This document shows, piece by piece, positions 47,001 through 57,847 of a stretch of DNA of 64,000 nucleotides. Below the pieces are notes generated by a model, which was given only the letters and a program-made list of their open reading frames with translations, was not told the origin of the DNA and searched no databases. A program made the position numbers and the translations under genes. Numbering within the stretch: the stretch's first letter is position 1; the number at the start of each line of letters is the position of its first letter. Origin of the DNA: Sesamum alatum (taxonomy: Eukaryota > Streptophyta > Magnoliopsida > Lamiales > Pedaliaceae); contig JACGWO010000004.1 of the NCBI GenBank assembly GCA_034509735.1, positions 27,819,395 to 27,883,394 on the forward strand, read 5' to 3'.

Positions 47001-49285
47001 TTTCTGTTGTAAAGTCTATTCAGTTTTCTATTCCATTCAACATATAGACGACAAGTGTATAAAACTTTTTCCAAAATAAAATATATAATTTCATTCTTAT
47101 ACACGTGACGTGTGTACATTGAATGGAGTATAAGATGAAATAAGATTTGCAACAGAAAATTCAATCCGACTTGAAAGATATATACCTAGGAACTAAAAAT
47201 TCTTTGTGTTATTGCATCAGGGTACCTAATTCCTAAAGGATGGAAAGTCATGCCTTTGTTCAGGAATATTCATCACAATCCAGAATTCTTCGGCGATCCT
47301 CAAAAGTTTGATCCGACGAGGTTTGAGGTACACAACGGTCTTCCATTTTCCCACACAAGCCCTCAAAAACATGTTACATGTGCCCTTAAGTCTCAACTCT
47401 GATAATAACTCTCTAATGTTTGGCACAAATTAATATGGGGAAAATTATAATTTACCACAACTTACCTTCTTTGTGTTTTGATTTCATTATTCTAACATTC
47501 ATAAGATTTAGTTTCATAAATTACAAAAAATTGCTATTTTTAGTTTCAACCACAAACTCCGTTAAATATTTAATGAAGGGAGCAAGTGATTTGCACATGC
47601 TCCGTTAAATAACCGACCGTTGATTTAATGGAGGGAGCACGCGGTTTTCATGTACACTGTTAAATATTTAACAAAAATGTGGAGAAAATTGTAATTTTGT
47701 CCCAAAGTATAGGGTGATTTGCAATATTAGTTTCATATTTTCTGAAATAGCCAATATTAATCTCACACTTTATGAAAACGTTTCAAAGTTAGTTACACTG
47801 TCAAAAATTTGCAACATTTGGATTAACTTTGCAACATTTTTTTTTTTTTTTTTTTTAAGTGTGGGACTAACTTTTTAATGTTTTCCTAAAGTGTGAGGCT
47901 AATATTACAATGGTAGGACTAATTTTACAACGTTTTTCTTAAATGTGTGACTAATATTGTCTATTTCAAAAAGTACGGGACTAATATTGCAACCACCCTA
48001 CATTTTCGCACCGTAATTTTCTCAAATTTGTGGTTGAGACTAAAATTTTAAGTTTTATAACTTGTGGGACTAAATCTAGTAAGTGTTAAAATAATGAGAC
48101 AAAAATAACAAAGAGAATAAGTCATGAAACGTAAATTACAATTTTCTAAACAATTTAATAGGATTAACGACAAAAATTGAAAACCGTCCCGTACTTTCTA
48201 AGAACATCAAACTTTGCAATAAAATATTTGAACTGTTGGGTACAAACGTCTCGTCGCCGTGCACCCAAATGACAAGCTTCTTACCACCTCGGCAGTATCT
48301 TTTTTCTTAATTTGATCCTCTTGATTTTCTTACCAACTTACGTATCCAGACACAATTGACAATGTTAATCAATCTATGTATATATATTATCTGTAGGGTT
48401 CGTTCCGACCAAACACGTTTATGCCGTTTGGGAGTGGAGTGCATGCCTGCCCAGGCAACGAACTTGCCAAGCTCGAGATGCTCATTTTGGTGCACCACCT
48501 AGCCTCTCACTTCAGGTACATTTTCATCACATCTAACCATGTGATCCATGTCGTTGAAAATTCAGTTTTCGAACAGTTAAAATCAACAGAATCGACTCAA
48601 GTACTCTTTAACATAAATGATAGTGTGACCCCTTGTACATATGAAAGAAAAGGACAACACAACTCTCTGACTTGAGAAGTAGTGAGCTTCTTTGTTAGAA
48701 CTTTAGGTATCACATTGCCCATTTATTCGTTCAGTTTTCGAACAGTTAAAATCAACAGAATCGACTCAAGTACATATTAATTTTTTTTTATAGTGGGATA
48801 ATTAATGAACTTATAAATCAAAAAAAAATTAGGGGTCACGTTGCCAATTTTTTCTCGTTCAAGAAAGTTTTGTTTTTTTTTTTTTACTTATGAATGTTTT
48901 TATAGTGAAGCAATGAACTGATGAGAAACAAGGGGCGACTCAAGTACTCTTTAACGTGAACGACAGTGAGTTTCTTTTGTAAAAGTTCAGGAATCACGTT
49001 ATTACTTACAGGCCTGAATCGGGTAAAATACAATCAATACTAAATTTGTTGTAGGATCGATAAGAAATATATATATATATATATATGTAAGTGGTATATG
49101 ATATTTTTTGACAAGTGTTTGATGATTGTGGTTGTAGGTATGAATTGGTGGGATGTGACAGTGGAATTGAGTACAGTCCATTTCCAGTCCCATTGCATGG
49201 CCTTCCAGCCACATTTTGGAGAGATATGGACCAAAATTTGCATGCACCATTGTCTTCTCACACCATCAAATCTCACATTTCTTGA
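44002..49285 (+). CDS. CYP707A: Abscisic acid 8'-hydroxylase, cytochrome P450 CYP707A family
   Basis: Nine exons: 44002-44225, 44296-44620, 44873-45022, 45221-45469, 46205-46294, 46403-46481, 47221-47327, 48397-48515 and 49138-49285, joining to 1491 bases (496 residues). All phases agree. Visible in order: an N-terminal membrane anchor (about residues 6-32), a basic stretch, the 'LPPGSMGWPSIGET' hinge, 'KTHILGCPCVM', the oxygen-binding I-helix 'FAAQDTTAS', the ExxR motif as 'ESLR', 'FDPTRFE', and the haem site 'FMPFGSGVHACPG' with its Cys ligand. CYP707A enzymes sit on the ER and hydroxylate ABA at C-8', the main step of ABA breakdown. All introns are GT-AG except intron 2, which appears to be GC-AG. 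The C-terminus runs about 18-20 residues beyond 'HGLPATFW', longer than usual. The family call is strong; the subgroup is not assigned. Confidence 0.93.
44621..44872 (+). other. CYP707A intron 2, GC-AG type
   Basis: Exon 2 ends 'gagatgataaag' followed by gctagt. Using this GC donor joins 'EMIK' to 'LSFKVGILAIFG' in frame and without a gap against the family pattern. The GT two codons later would shift the frame. The intron holds the repeat shared with the promoter (about 44680-44822). Confidence 0.75.
45478..46135. mobile_element. MITE in CYP707A intron 4
   Basis: The ends are inverted: 'gaaaattgcaattttggtcc' at the left and 'ggatgaaaattatagttttc' at the right. Internal repeats of 'ggatcaaaa' and 'aactaaaagtg' type are also mirrored. 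It fills most of the 735-bp intron. The ends resemble the palindromic elements at 51144-51430 and 52118-52397. Confidence 0.6.
46501..46928. mobile_element. MITE family B in CYP707A intron 6
   Basis: The termini AGGATAAATTACAGCCACCT and its inverse (AGGTAGCTGTAATTTATCC) enclose about 390 bp. Flanks TATTTATAC (46492-46500) and TATTTATAT (46929-46937) agree at 8 of 9, a Mutator-length duplication. It is homologous to 61979-62399, whose duplication is perfect. Confidence 0.75.
46987..47173. mobile_element. Second inverted-repeat element in CYP707A intron 6
   Basis: 'attggatcggattttctgtt' on the left is mirrored by 'aacagaaaattcaatccgac' on the right, with inner mirror text 'ctattccattcaacatatag' and 'attgaatggagtataagatg'. 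It ends 47 bases before exon 7. Confidence 0.65.
47438..48155. mobile_element. Inverted-repeat element in CYP707A intron 7
   Basis: 'gaaaattataatttacc' (left) and 'taaattacaattttc' (right) are inverted termini, and 'aatgaagggagca', 'aatggagggagca' text repeats inside. Several 'ggactaatattgcaa' phrases recur tandemly between 47690 and 48000. A related copy lies just downstream of the gene at 49305-49640. Confidence 0.55.
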
Positions 49286-49660
49286 CAATTTTGTTTTCAT
49301 TTTGAGAAACTATAATTTACTATTCATAACTTATTTTATTTGTGATTTTGATCCTATTCACGATTCAATAAATTTAGTCCCATGAGTCAAAAAAGTTGCA
49401 ATTTACGTTCCATTAACGCTTTTCGTTAAATTTTTAATGGATGGAGCACGTGCCAAGCACATCCCCCGTTAACTCTATTTTTTATGTTAATGATCCATCC
49501 ATTAACAATTTATCGAAAAGTGTTGATGGGACATAATTGTGATTTTTTTGAATTTATAGAACTAAATTTGTTGAACCGTAAAATAATAGGACCACAATCA
49601 TAAATAAAATAAGTTATGAAACGTAAATTGCAATTTTCCTTTTTCATCCCCATTTTGCCC
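49286..49660 (+). other. CYP707A 3' flank with MITE-like repeat and possible poly-A signal
   Basis: An AATAAA hexamer lies at 49367-49372, about 85 bases after the stop. Most of 49305-49640 is an inverted-repeat element related to that in intron 7 ('aactataatttac' left, 'gtaaattgcaattttcc' right). If this signal is used, the transcript ends inside the transposon. Confidence 0.5.
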
Positions 49661-50514
49661 TCATGAAGAGCCCTCCTAGGGGATAAAATTAGTGATGCCC
49701 CTCTTTCAATTTCCTACATCTCCTAGCTTCTTTAAATTAAGATCAAGAGAGGAGAATTCCATTTATGTCACCATGAAGAATTGTATCATTTATATTTCAC
49801 TATCAAAGAACAATGAAGAAAGAATTTATTTCTTACTTTCGAACTGATTAGACTTTAAAATCATAGTAAATCGATAATATCGATTGTTCACAATTAGTCT
49901 TCTTTGGCATGAACAGACAACATTTTCTATAGTTTTAATTATGGCTAAAGTATTTATCGTGTGGTTCTTAACTGTTGTCAAGATATTTGTAGTGGTTTTT
50001 AGCTGTGGTAATGTTTTGGCTTGACATGACAAATTAACGACCAATAGTTATTGCGAAACTGTATTGATTAATTGTTTTTGGGAGTGTGTAGTACATTCAT
50101 TGTGTGTGGATAACTATTATTATATCTATATATATGGATAAAATCCTAATTGATGAGTAATAAATTATTTAAAATAAATAATACAAAGAAAAATAACCAT
50201 TTGTGAAGAAAATGATAATAAATAGTTGGGAAGAGAAAAAAGAGCAATGGAAAGAATATAGGAATTGAAGAAAAAAAGAAAATAAAACTATGTAATATTT
50301 ACATATCAAACACCAAAAGGATGCTGGTCAATTATATAAATTATTATGGATTTTTTATTTTTCAATCATGAGAAGTAGTAATGAGAAAAAAAAAATTGTA
50401 CTTTTTTTTTTATTATTTTTAGTGTTTGGAGTAGTGGAATTCTTAAAATTTTCAATGAATATGCCACTTTCTTGACTTTAATTCAGGATTCGTCACTTCA
50501 ACTCCAACATTTTT
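49661..50514. other. Intergenic with CACTA-like and interspersed repeat fragments
   Basis: No gene is visible. Region 50160-50345 resembles the interior of 1694-2803 ('caccaaaaggatgctggtca' versus 'caccaaaaggctgctcatca'). Confidence 0.45.
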
Positions 50515-50795
50515 ATTCTTTTTTTTTTTTTCGAGGAGCCCTAGTTTAGTTGGTGAAGCTGAGGCTCCATGATCCTAAAGGTCATGGATTCGAACCTGTG
50601 CGTGGGTTGATGTCATTTCTACTGTATAGTAGGTTTGATTTATTGCTGTAATAGCAGATGTTAGTTTATATGATATTATTGATTTGATTGTTTGTTATTG
50701 TTTCTATTCGATATTGATAACCGACAAGGACTGAATGTAATTACTTTACTTTCGATTAATAAAATTCATCGCTTCCAATTCAAAAAAAAAAAAAA
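50515..50795 (+). mobile_element. tRNA-derived SINE, copy 3
   Basis: Box A TAGTTTAGTTGG and a box B-like 'ggattcgaacctg' lie about 40 bases apart, followed by the SINE body and a poly-A tail. The 15-bp duplication AACTCCAACATTTTT is perfect (50500-50514 and 50796-50810), so this is the youngest of the three copies. A T-rich leader of about 18 bases lies between the left duplication and the SINE head. Confidence 0.9.
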
Positions 50796-51143
50796 AACTC
50801 CAACATTTTTTTGAAGTGAGGAAATGCTATAATATATAGGAACATGTGTGACATTAATTAGGCCGGCAGTTGCATTTTTAGTCCTATAATTAGTAATGAA
50901 CTCGTGCCTTGCATATAATTTAGTATAGTTTTCACTAAAATAATAATATAATAGAAAAATGAGTACAATTTGTTTGTGTACTTTTCATTTTTCATATTTT
51001 TAAGCACCTATTTATTACCGCCTGAAATTTGAATCTCAATATCTTCTTATTTTCTCATCTTTCATAGTTGCATATTTTATTTTATTTTTTATCTATTTCT
51101 TTATCTTCATTAGAAACTGCATCATCTTTCTTACCAATACTAA

Positions 51144-51430
51144 GGGAAAATTGAAATTTTCGTTCTGTAACTTAGGGAGGTGGTAATTTTGGTCTTATAT
51201 GAATTGAATTTTCGCAATTTAGTCCTGTAACTTTAAAATTTTGGCAATTTTGGTTCCATCTGGTTGGAAAATCCCAATTTTAAATGTCATGTGCCCAGCA
51301 CATGTTTTTCCGACCAGAAAGGACCAAAAATGCCAATTATTCAAAGTTACAGGATTAAATTGCAAAAAATAAATTCGTATAGGACCAAAATTGCCACCTC
51401 CAAGTTACAAGATGAAAATTGCAATTTTCT
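51144..51430. mobile_element. Palindromic MITE family D, copy 1
   Basis: About 287 bp, near-perfectly self-complementary. 'gaaattttcgttctgtaact' at the left mirrors 'agttacaagatgaaaattgc' at the right, and 'ttggtcttatatgaatt' mirrors 'aattcgtataggaccaa'. The centre holds 'tgtgcccagcacatg'. Confidence 0.75.
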
Positions 51431-51445
51431 ATTTTTAGTCCCTTT

Positions 51446-52110
51446 GTTCAGCATTACCCTCGGCATACCCTATGCTAGGTGCATGTTGATCTGCCTGGTT
51501 TAAAAATTATGGCTCTAAATTTTTGAATTATAGACTTTATTAATTTATTTCATCTGAGTCGGGTAAAAAATAGGTGAATATTTATAACAATAATAATTTT
51601 ATAGTCTACTTATTCAGCACCACCATCCCCAAACCCCTTGGTGCGGGCATGTTAATTTGTGAAGTTTGAAAAATATTATTTCAAGGCTCTAATTTTTTAA
51701 TTAAAAGGCGTTGTTAATTTATTTTCTTTATGAGTAAAAAATATAAAATTTTCAGGAAAAAAAATATGAGTTATTGTAATCTATTTGTTCAGCACTTCCC
51801 TTAACACACCCATGCTGGGGGCATGTTGATCTACAGTGCTTGAAAATTAAATGTTTATAGCTCTAATTTTTTGAAGTATGGACTTTATTCATTTATTTTC
51901 TCTCAGAAGCGTAAAAATAGGTGAATTTGTAGTAAAAATAATACTTTTATAGTTTATTTTTTCAACACAACTTTCGTTAAATCTCATGATGGGGGCATCT
52001 TGATTTATGAAGCTTGAAAAATATATTTTTAAGGCTCCAATTTTTAAATTGTAGACATTATAAATTTATTTTCTTTATGAGAAAAAAATGGAATTTTCAC
52101 CAAACAGTAC
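51446..52110. repeat. Four-copy tandem array, unit about 170 bp
   Basis: Units start at about 51446, 51612, 51787 and 51959 with 'ttcagca' or 'ttcaaca'. They share 'catgctgggggcatgttgat', 'aaggctctaattttttgaa', 'ttaatttattttctttatga' and 'taaaaaataggtgaatt' phrases. Spacings are 166, 175 and 172 bases. The array is non-coding and lies exactly between two family D MITEs. Confidence 0.85.
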
Positions 52111-52117
52111 GAGGTTT

Positions 52118-52397
52118 TTTTTGGAAAAAAATACAATTCTCGTCCAGTAACTTATGGGGTGGCAATTTTGGTCCTATACTAATTGACTTTTGCAATTTAG
52201 TCCTATAACTTTGCAAATTTGATTTTGGTCCCATCTAGCCGAAAAGCCCCAATTGTTAAGGTCACGTGCCCGGCACATGCACTTTTCCCGACAAAAAAGA
52301 CCAAAATTTTAAAATTACATAACTAAATTACAAATATCAATTCGTATAAAACTAAAATTGCCACCCCTAAGTTACAAGACGAAAATTACAATCCCTA
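52118..52397. mobile_element. Palindromic MITE family D, copy 2
   Basis: It is homologous to 51144-51430: 'ccagtaacttatggggtggc' mirrors 'gccacccctaagttacaaga', and the centre holds 'cgtgcccggcacatgc'. Confidence 0.75.
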
Positions 52398-52500
52398 ATA
52401 TCAACGGTGAACTGACTTTCTGAATGGTTAATGCACTTTTCCAGCCATCATCTTTAGTTTATGTCTTAACTCTTATATGCTACTGTAGTATACAAATTTC

Positions 52501-53055
52501 TAGGGGTTTGCAAAAACTAATCGAACTGAAAATTTGGTTTCAACCGAAAACTGAATAGAAAAATTCGATTCGGTTTTTTATTTTAATTTTTTGAAAAATT
52601 CGGTTTTCAGTTCGGTTGGGCCGAAATGGTTCGGTAAACCGAACCGAACCTAAAACCGATTTTTTTTAAATATAATATTAATATTTAATAATATATTAAA
52701 TTATTAATATTAATTTATAGTGAAGGAACACTTGAAATATTGAATTGTTATTTTCATATTTTGAAATGAAGTGCGTATGAATGGTCCGAATGGAATTATA
52801 TTCGTATGAATCGTATCGTATCGTGTCAATTGTTATTTTTTCTTTTATATCTTTATATTTTTAATAGGTATTTTTGGTCAAAATTGAAATTTAAATTAAA
52901 CGGCAATTTTTTTTTAATTATAATTTTCGGTTTGAAAACCGAACTAAAGTTTGATCTTCGATTCGGTTTTCGATTTTGTAAAATTCCGAACCAAAATTTC
53001 GGTTAACTGAATTTTTGGTTCGACTCGATTATTTTAACCAAAATGCACAGTCCTA
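52501..53055. mobile_element. hAT-type non-autonomous element
   Basis: The ends TAGGGGTTTGCA and complement TAGGACTGTGCA are inverted. The flanks CAAATTTC (52493-52500) and CAATTTTC (53056-53063) are an 8-bp duplication with one difference, as expected for hAT. The body is rich in 'ttcggttcggtt / aaccgaaccgaa' motifs and non-coding. Confidence 0.75.
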
Positions 53056-53306
53056 CAATTTTCGATGTTCTCTTTGAATAAATTAATAATTTACAAAGCC
53101 AAAATATATATATATATATATATATAAATTTTAATTAAAAGACAATTCTAGATGGTCTATGTGACTCTAGGGGTTCATAGTGTGGATTCCAAAATTTGAA
53201 AAGCGTTCGACTATAATAAAGTAACGGAATATTATTAGCTATAAATTACATTTTCAAATGTTAGATGTCATGTACAAAAAAATCCAATATATATATGTAT
53301 ATATAT

Positions 53307-53606
53307 GGGAAAATGCAAGTAACCCCCGTGTGATATTGCAAATGATCAAATTACCTGTTTATGAAAAATAAAATAGCAATTTATTTCCTTGTATTTTTTA
53401 AAATAAACCAATTTACCTCCCCGTGTATTTTAAAATGGACCAATTTACCTCCCTGTCTACGGAGGTAAATTACTCAATGAAATCAAAAAAAAAAAAAAAA
53501 AACTGCTCCATTTCAAATAACATAGGGAGGTAAATTGTTATTTCTTTTTCATAGGAGGTAATTTGCTCATTTGCAATATCACAAGAAGGTCAATTGCATT
53601 AACCCT
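53307..53606. mobile_element. Palindromic MITE family A, GGG ends
   Basis: The 300-bp copy starts GGGAAAATGCAAGTAACCCC; its right complement starts AGGGTTAATGCAATTGACC. The 9-bp flanks TATATATAT and TATAAATAT agree at 8 positions, but lie in AT repeats, so this duplication is weak evidence. It is homologous to 13165-13427 and 54029-54272. Confidence 0.65.
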
Positions 53607-54028
53607 ATAAATATATATATATATATATATATACACACGGTCATTGGTTCCTCAAAGATCGTAATGCATGCACGGTCACCTTCTTGTAAAATATTTAATT
53701 AACACAATTTGTATATAAAAATAATACAAATATATATCAGGGAAGTTTTTTATTGTTTGAAAATATAGGTTTGAATGAATACATTAGTATAGTTGCTTAT
53801 ATTGTCCATATTACATTTTTTACAGTTTACATTAATTGATGCAACATGTTTTCTGCATGAATTATACCATAAGAATGATTTTTCAACCATGTCAGCAGTT
53901 CCATTAAAGCAATAATATTTATCCTGTAAAATAAAATCTAAGTCACCATTCTACGTATTTTACTACCAATTTTCTCCCACTAGCTATCACGATTCACGTG
54001 CGGTTGTCCAAATCAATTTTTTTTAAAT

Positions 54029-54272
54029 GGAAAAAATGTATTTCCTACCTGTAATATTACAAATAAGTAAATTACTCTCTTATAAAAAGAATTCGTAAAA
54101 TTTCACTCTGTGTTTTTTAAAAATGAAGGAAATTAAGCAATTTACCCTCTCAGGCATGAAGGTAAATTGCTCTATGTTAAAGAAGACATAGAGGTAAATT
54201 GCTATTTTATTTTTCATTTGGGGTAATTTGTTCATTTACAATATCACATGAGGATAAATTGCATTAAACCCT
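54029..54272. mobile_element. Palindromic MITE family A, diverged copy
   Basis: 'aatattacaaataagtaaat' mirrors 'aatttgttcatttacaatat', and 'aagcaatttaccc' mirrors 'ggtaaattgctct'. No target duplication is visible. Confidence 0.6.
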
Positions 54273-54559
54273 AAAACCCAACCTAGAGTGGTTGAACCGC
54301 CATGCAGTCCATAAAATGGTTTGGTCCAACTCATAAAATCGGATTAGTCTCAAATCCGTTTTATTGTTTGAAAAATTTACTCGAACTGTCGATTGACTGG
54401 ATCCCCAATCAAGTGAATCAACTGGCTCACGAACTTTTTTTTAAGTTTTTAAAAATTGATATAATTTGAAATGGAACCATGACATTTCATATGAAAATTA
54501 AGACAACAAACCAACACACATATTATAATAATTATTTAAATTGTATATTTATAAATGAA

Positions 54560-55175
54560 GGAAGAGTTCGTACCTCCTCCCAACAAGTGAGGAGCGGACT
54601 TAGGAATACAGGATCAGCGGTGATCGGCATTATCAGCTTGCATGTCCTAAAGGCCTAAGGTTATAAACACCTTGACTGCCAGCACGACCATAGGGGACAC
54701 ACGTCAACTGCCAACTAGGCAAGATAATCTCAGTCCGAGAAAGGCACCAGGTAGATCAGCTCTCCTTCCCCCTCAGACTCAGGCAAAAATCAAGGGAGAC
54801 TTATCTAATTTTCTCTCTCTCAAAGAGCAAAGAATCCTCACCCTACCAGCCTCTCAGAGTCCTAGCTGCACTAGACTTCTCAGCCCGAGAAGTCTCTTGT
54901 ACCTATAAATACCCCGTCTCCACTCTTAGGGGGTAACGATTTTTCTGATTTTTGGCACACGGCACAATTGTTTCATGCTACACCTAACACGCTTTTTTAT
55001 TCAAGCTTATTGTGCTTACAATTCATATTCTTTTTTTTATCAAATTAGTAACTTGAGCATCGGAGTGCTAATGATTTTTTTTTGCAGGTCCTCGTTCTTG
55101 CATTAATCCAGCGTCCAATTCCTGATTTTCGGCCCAAGTCCTTTCCTTTTTTTTGATTGAGCAGTTTTTGCTCAC
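54560..55175 (+). mobile_element. Probable LTR or LTR-edge remnant
   Basis: This is a GC-richer stretch with a TATA-like 'acctataaatacccc' near 54900. About 140 bases further is 'acttgagcatcggagtgcta', then 'tttgcaggtcctcgttcttg'. This order is seen in many plant Ty3-gypsy LTRs and leaders. No second copy or clear target duplication is present, so a solo LTR or fragment is inferred. The 78-codon frame at 54672-54908 is probably not a gene. Confidence 0.45.
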
Positions 55176-55499
55176 ATCACAATCAATTTCCCAGTTCAAT
55201 CAAATATCAAAGTTTTAAAACATTGGTCCAAATATTAATAGAGGATCCAAACTTGCTAGTAAAATTTAATTTGGGGGACTAAACTATCTTTTCAGATAGT
55301 ATGGTAATAATTACTAAAAGTGAAATACCCTTATCTTATATTATAGAATAAAAAAATGCAATTCTCTCGATATTATACCATTCTCCAGATATTTCAAATC
55401 TTCTACTTTAAGTGTCAAATTCAGTAGAAGATTTTGTTAATCTTATACACAAAAATTTGCAAAATTATCTCATAGAAGCCATGCATCCGCTCTATTGCT

Positions 55500-55968
55500 G
55501 AAGTACCACAAAGATTTTAAGACAGAGTTGTATTCGATGTCCCAAAATACACGAATAAAATCTAAAATGCCATAATTTACACAATATGCCATAGTAGGTT
55601 TCTGGAAAATACTAAGTTCAAGGAAGGTTAAAAAGGATACACAGCTATTCTACCATTTGCTCAAGGTAGCAGCAGGTCAGATGCTTCCCCAAAAACTACC
55701 AAAGCTCAAGATAAACTGTTTCACATCTACGATTTCAAGAAAATGCTCGGGTTTTACTCAACGTTTTCCCAGAAATTCAAGTGTAACCGGTTCTCATAAC
55801 ATCGTCGTTTTAAAGTACAATCATGAATCTGATATGTTCACAAACAATGTTGCTTCGTCTTAAGTTTCAACAGCGCTATCCTACAAATGCAAGTGATAGC
55901 TAGTGGCGAACCGTCTATGTTTAAGTATCACAAAAGTCCCTATGATAATAAAGCGAAAACTATAAACA
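55500..55968 (-). other. Likely 3' UTR of the thioredoxin-like gene
   Basis: The sequence after the stop on the - strand is more complex and less AT-rich than intergenic DNA, with no transposon features. The 68-codon + strand frame here is taken as chance. Confidence 0.4.
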
Positions 55969-57847
55969 TCAGGAGGTCGAGTCAACTTCCTGAGGAGCAG
56001 AAGCTGTGTACTTAAGAATGGCTTCAAGTATTCGTTCTTTATCCCTGGTTGGAAATGCCTCCAATAGGACTCCATTTTTGTAAAAATGGAAAAGTGGAAC
56101 AGTCTGCATCAAATCCAGTTTACCTCAGAGATAATGTTTTGTACTTTGGTTATTCATGGAGATACAGTTGTAGGTATAGTACGAATGAAGGTTAAAAATT
56201 GAAACAAGAAACTGCAGGCATTCTGAGAGTCTTGAATTGAAATGTGAAAGTTTATGAGGAAAACCTTTTCTTCCCCACGTTTGGTTCTATCGAAATTCGA
56301 TGTAATTACACGTAGACCCCATGTGGTTTGAAAAATTATATTTAGTTCCCTTGAAGTTTGTTTTCGTCTAACAAATAGATTATTCCATTAGCAAAATTTA
56401 CCGAATTTGTTGATATTAGCAAAAGAATTAAATGAAAATCAATATGCACCTTCGGTTCACTTATTACTAACTTATTGCAGTTCAAATAAATATTTTTCTG
56501 ATCAAACTACTCTTATACATCTTTACACGCTAATGCATGTGAGGTGGTATATCTTCACCTTCACAAGGGTAGGTTGGTTAGAAAAGATTTGTTTGACCTG
56601 CAATAAGTCAATAATAAGTTAATCGGGGTAAAATATGGTTTTTCATCCAAACTTTTTGCTAATATCAGCAAATTGGTTGAGTTCTGACTCATGGGATCCT
56701 ATTTGTTAGACAGAAACAAATCTCAGGGGTACTAGATGTTTCAAACCACAAGGGGTCTACGTGTAATTACACCAGAACTCAGGGGTGGGCGGTGTAATTA
56801 CCCCTATATTTTACAACCCATGAACTTGTGCCCTCTTATTTTTCAATGGAGTCCAACCAGAAGTTCATGATAGGAAAATGTTTGAATTCTACTATTAGTT
56901 TCTGTAAAATGAAATTGAGAGGACACTTAGGGTACACTGATCTTGATTTCCATTCTGCTTCTCAATGAAAATCAGGTAAGCAAAGAATGCTTTACATTCT
57001 TGTTTTTTTAATTCTTCATCTAGCAGCTATTCCTAGAGGAAAAAAGAATGAGCATAAATTTCAAACAAGTTCCTGGAATTGTATATTAGAGGAAAGCAAG
57101 TAAGGTAATTTACCCTGATTCGGAGCCGGTCAGCAACCTCAGATTGTTCATCATATTCATCAATTACCTGCAGCAGTTCACCGAAAATAAGAACATTGGA
57201 CATACTTCATCCAAGTGATACAAGCAAAGAACTTCTAATCGGAACTATTAACAGAGTAAAACATGAAATCTGAAGACATGTCAAAAATCTTACATGTAGA
57301 AAAAGAGAAAATCAAATAACGCTGAGAAGTTAATTTTGTATGAACCAAATAAAAAATCAATTGCACATAAACTCACATTGTGTTTCAGAAAGACAACAGG
57401 AGCATCTTGATCTCCAGATCCCTTACATAGTTTCGTAAAGCCCTGTTCTATATATTTGCAGCTTCCACAAGAAGTTCGATAAAAATCCACAACAACTAAT
57501 GCATTTGATTCTTTGGCCTTTTCCAGAATCCTTGAAAATTCCTCATCCGTCTTAAACTCTCTTACACACTCAACAGGACAGAGCTCATCATCATCAAATA
57601 ATTCTTCAACATTTTCATCCAGCATACTCTTGATTTTAGATAATTTTAATGGAGAAGTTCCCTTCATCATGGCAACGGCGCTTCCAGTTTGGCATTGAAT
57701 TGATGCCTTCAGTTGGCATGGCATTGTGATGCTTGTGTCCAGAAATAAATTCCCAAATCCCATGGTATGCTCAAAGTCGATTTGACCATTGGTTTTTGTC
57801 ACAAAGTTGAAGAGCGCTTTGTGATGAACAATTCCTTGCTTTTGCAT
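55969..57847 (-). CDS. Thioredoxin-like protein with CGSC active site, probably chloroplast
   Basis: Three coding exons on the - strand, 57847-57377, 57167-57114 and 56103-55969, all joined in phase 0, give 219 residues. Residues 1-100 form an N-terminal extension with no clear domain. The thioredoxin fold starts near 'LVVVDFYRTSCGSCKYIEQG' with the redox pair C127-G-S-C130 in place of WCGPC. 'FLKHN' joins 'VIDEYDEQSEVADRLRIR', then 'TVPLFHFYKNGVLLEAFPTR', which includes the conserved cis-Pro. This matches the atypical plant thioredoxin-like group often annotated as plastidic. Its targets are not known from sequence. The ATG at 57847 is the first in frame; a transit peptide is not obvious, so location is inferred from the family. 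Confidence 0.85.
56285..56800. mobile_element. MITE family C in the second intron of the thioredoxin-like gene
   Basis: 'attacacgtagaccccatgt' on the left is mirrored by 'aaggggtctacgtgtaatta' on the right. The body matches 12605-13125. It occupies about half of the 1010-bp intron (56104-57113). Confidence 0.75.

Noticed and set aside
54672..54908. 78-codon frame as a gene
   Set aside because: It sits inside a stretch that looks like an LTR, just before a TATA-like box.
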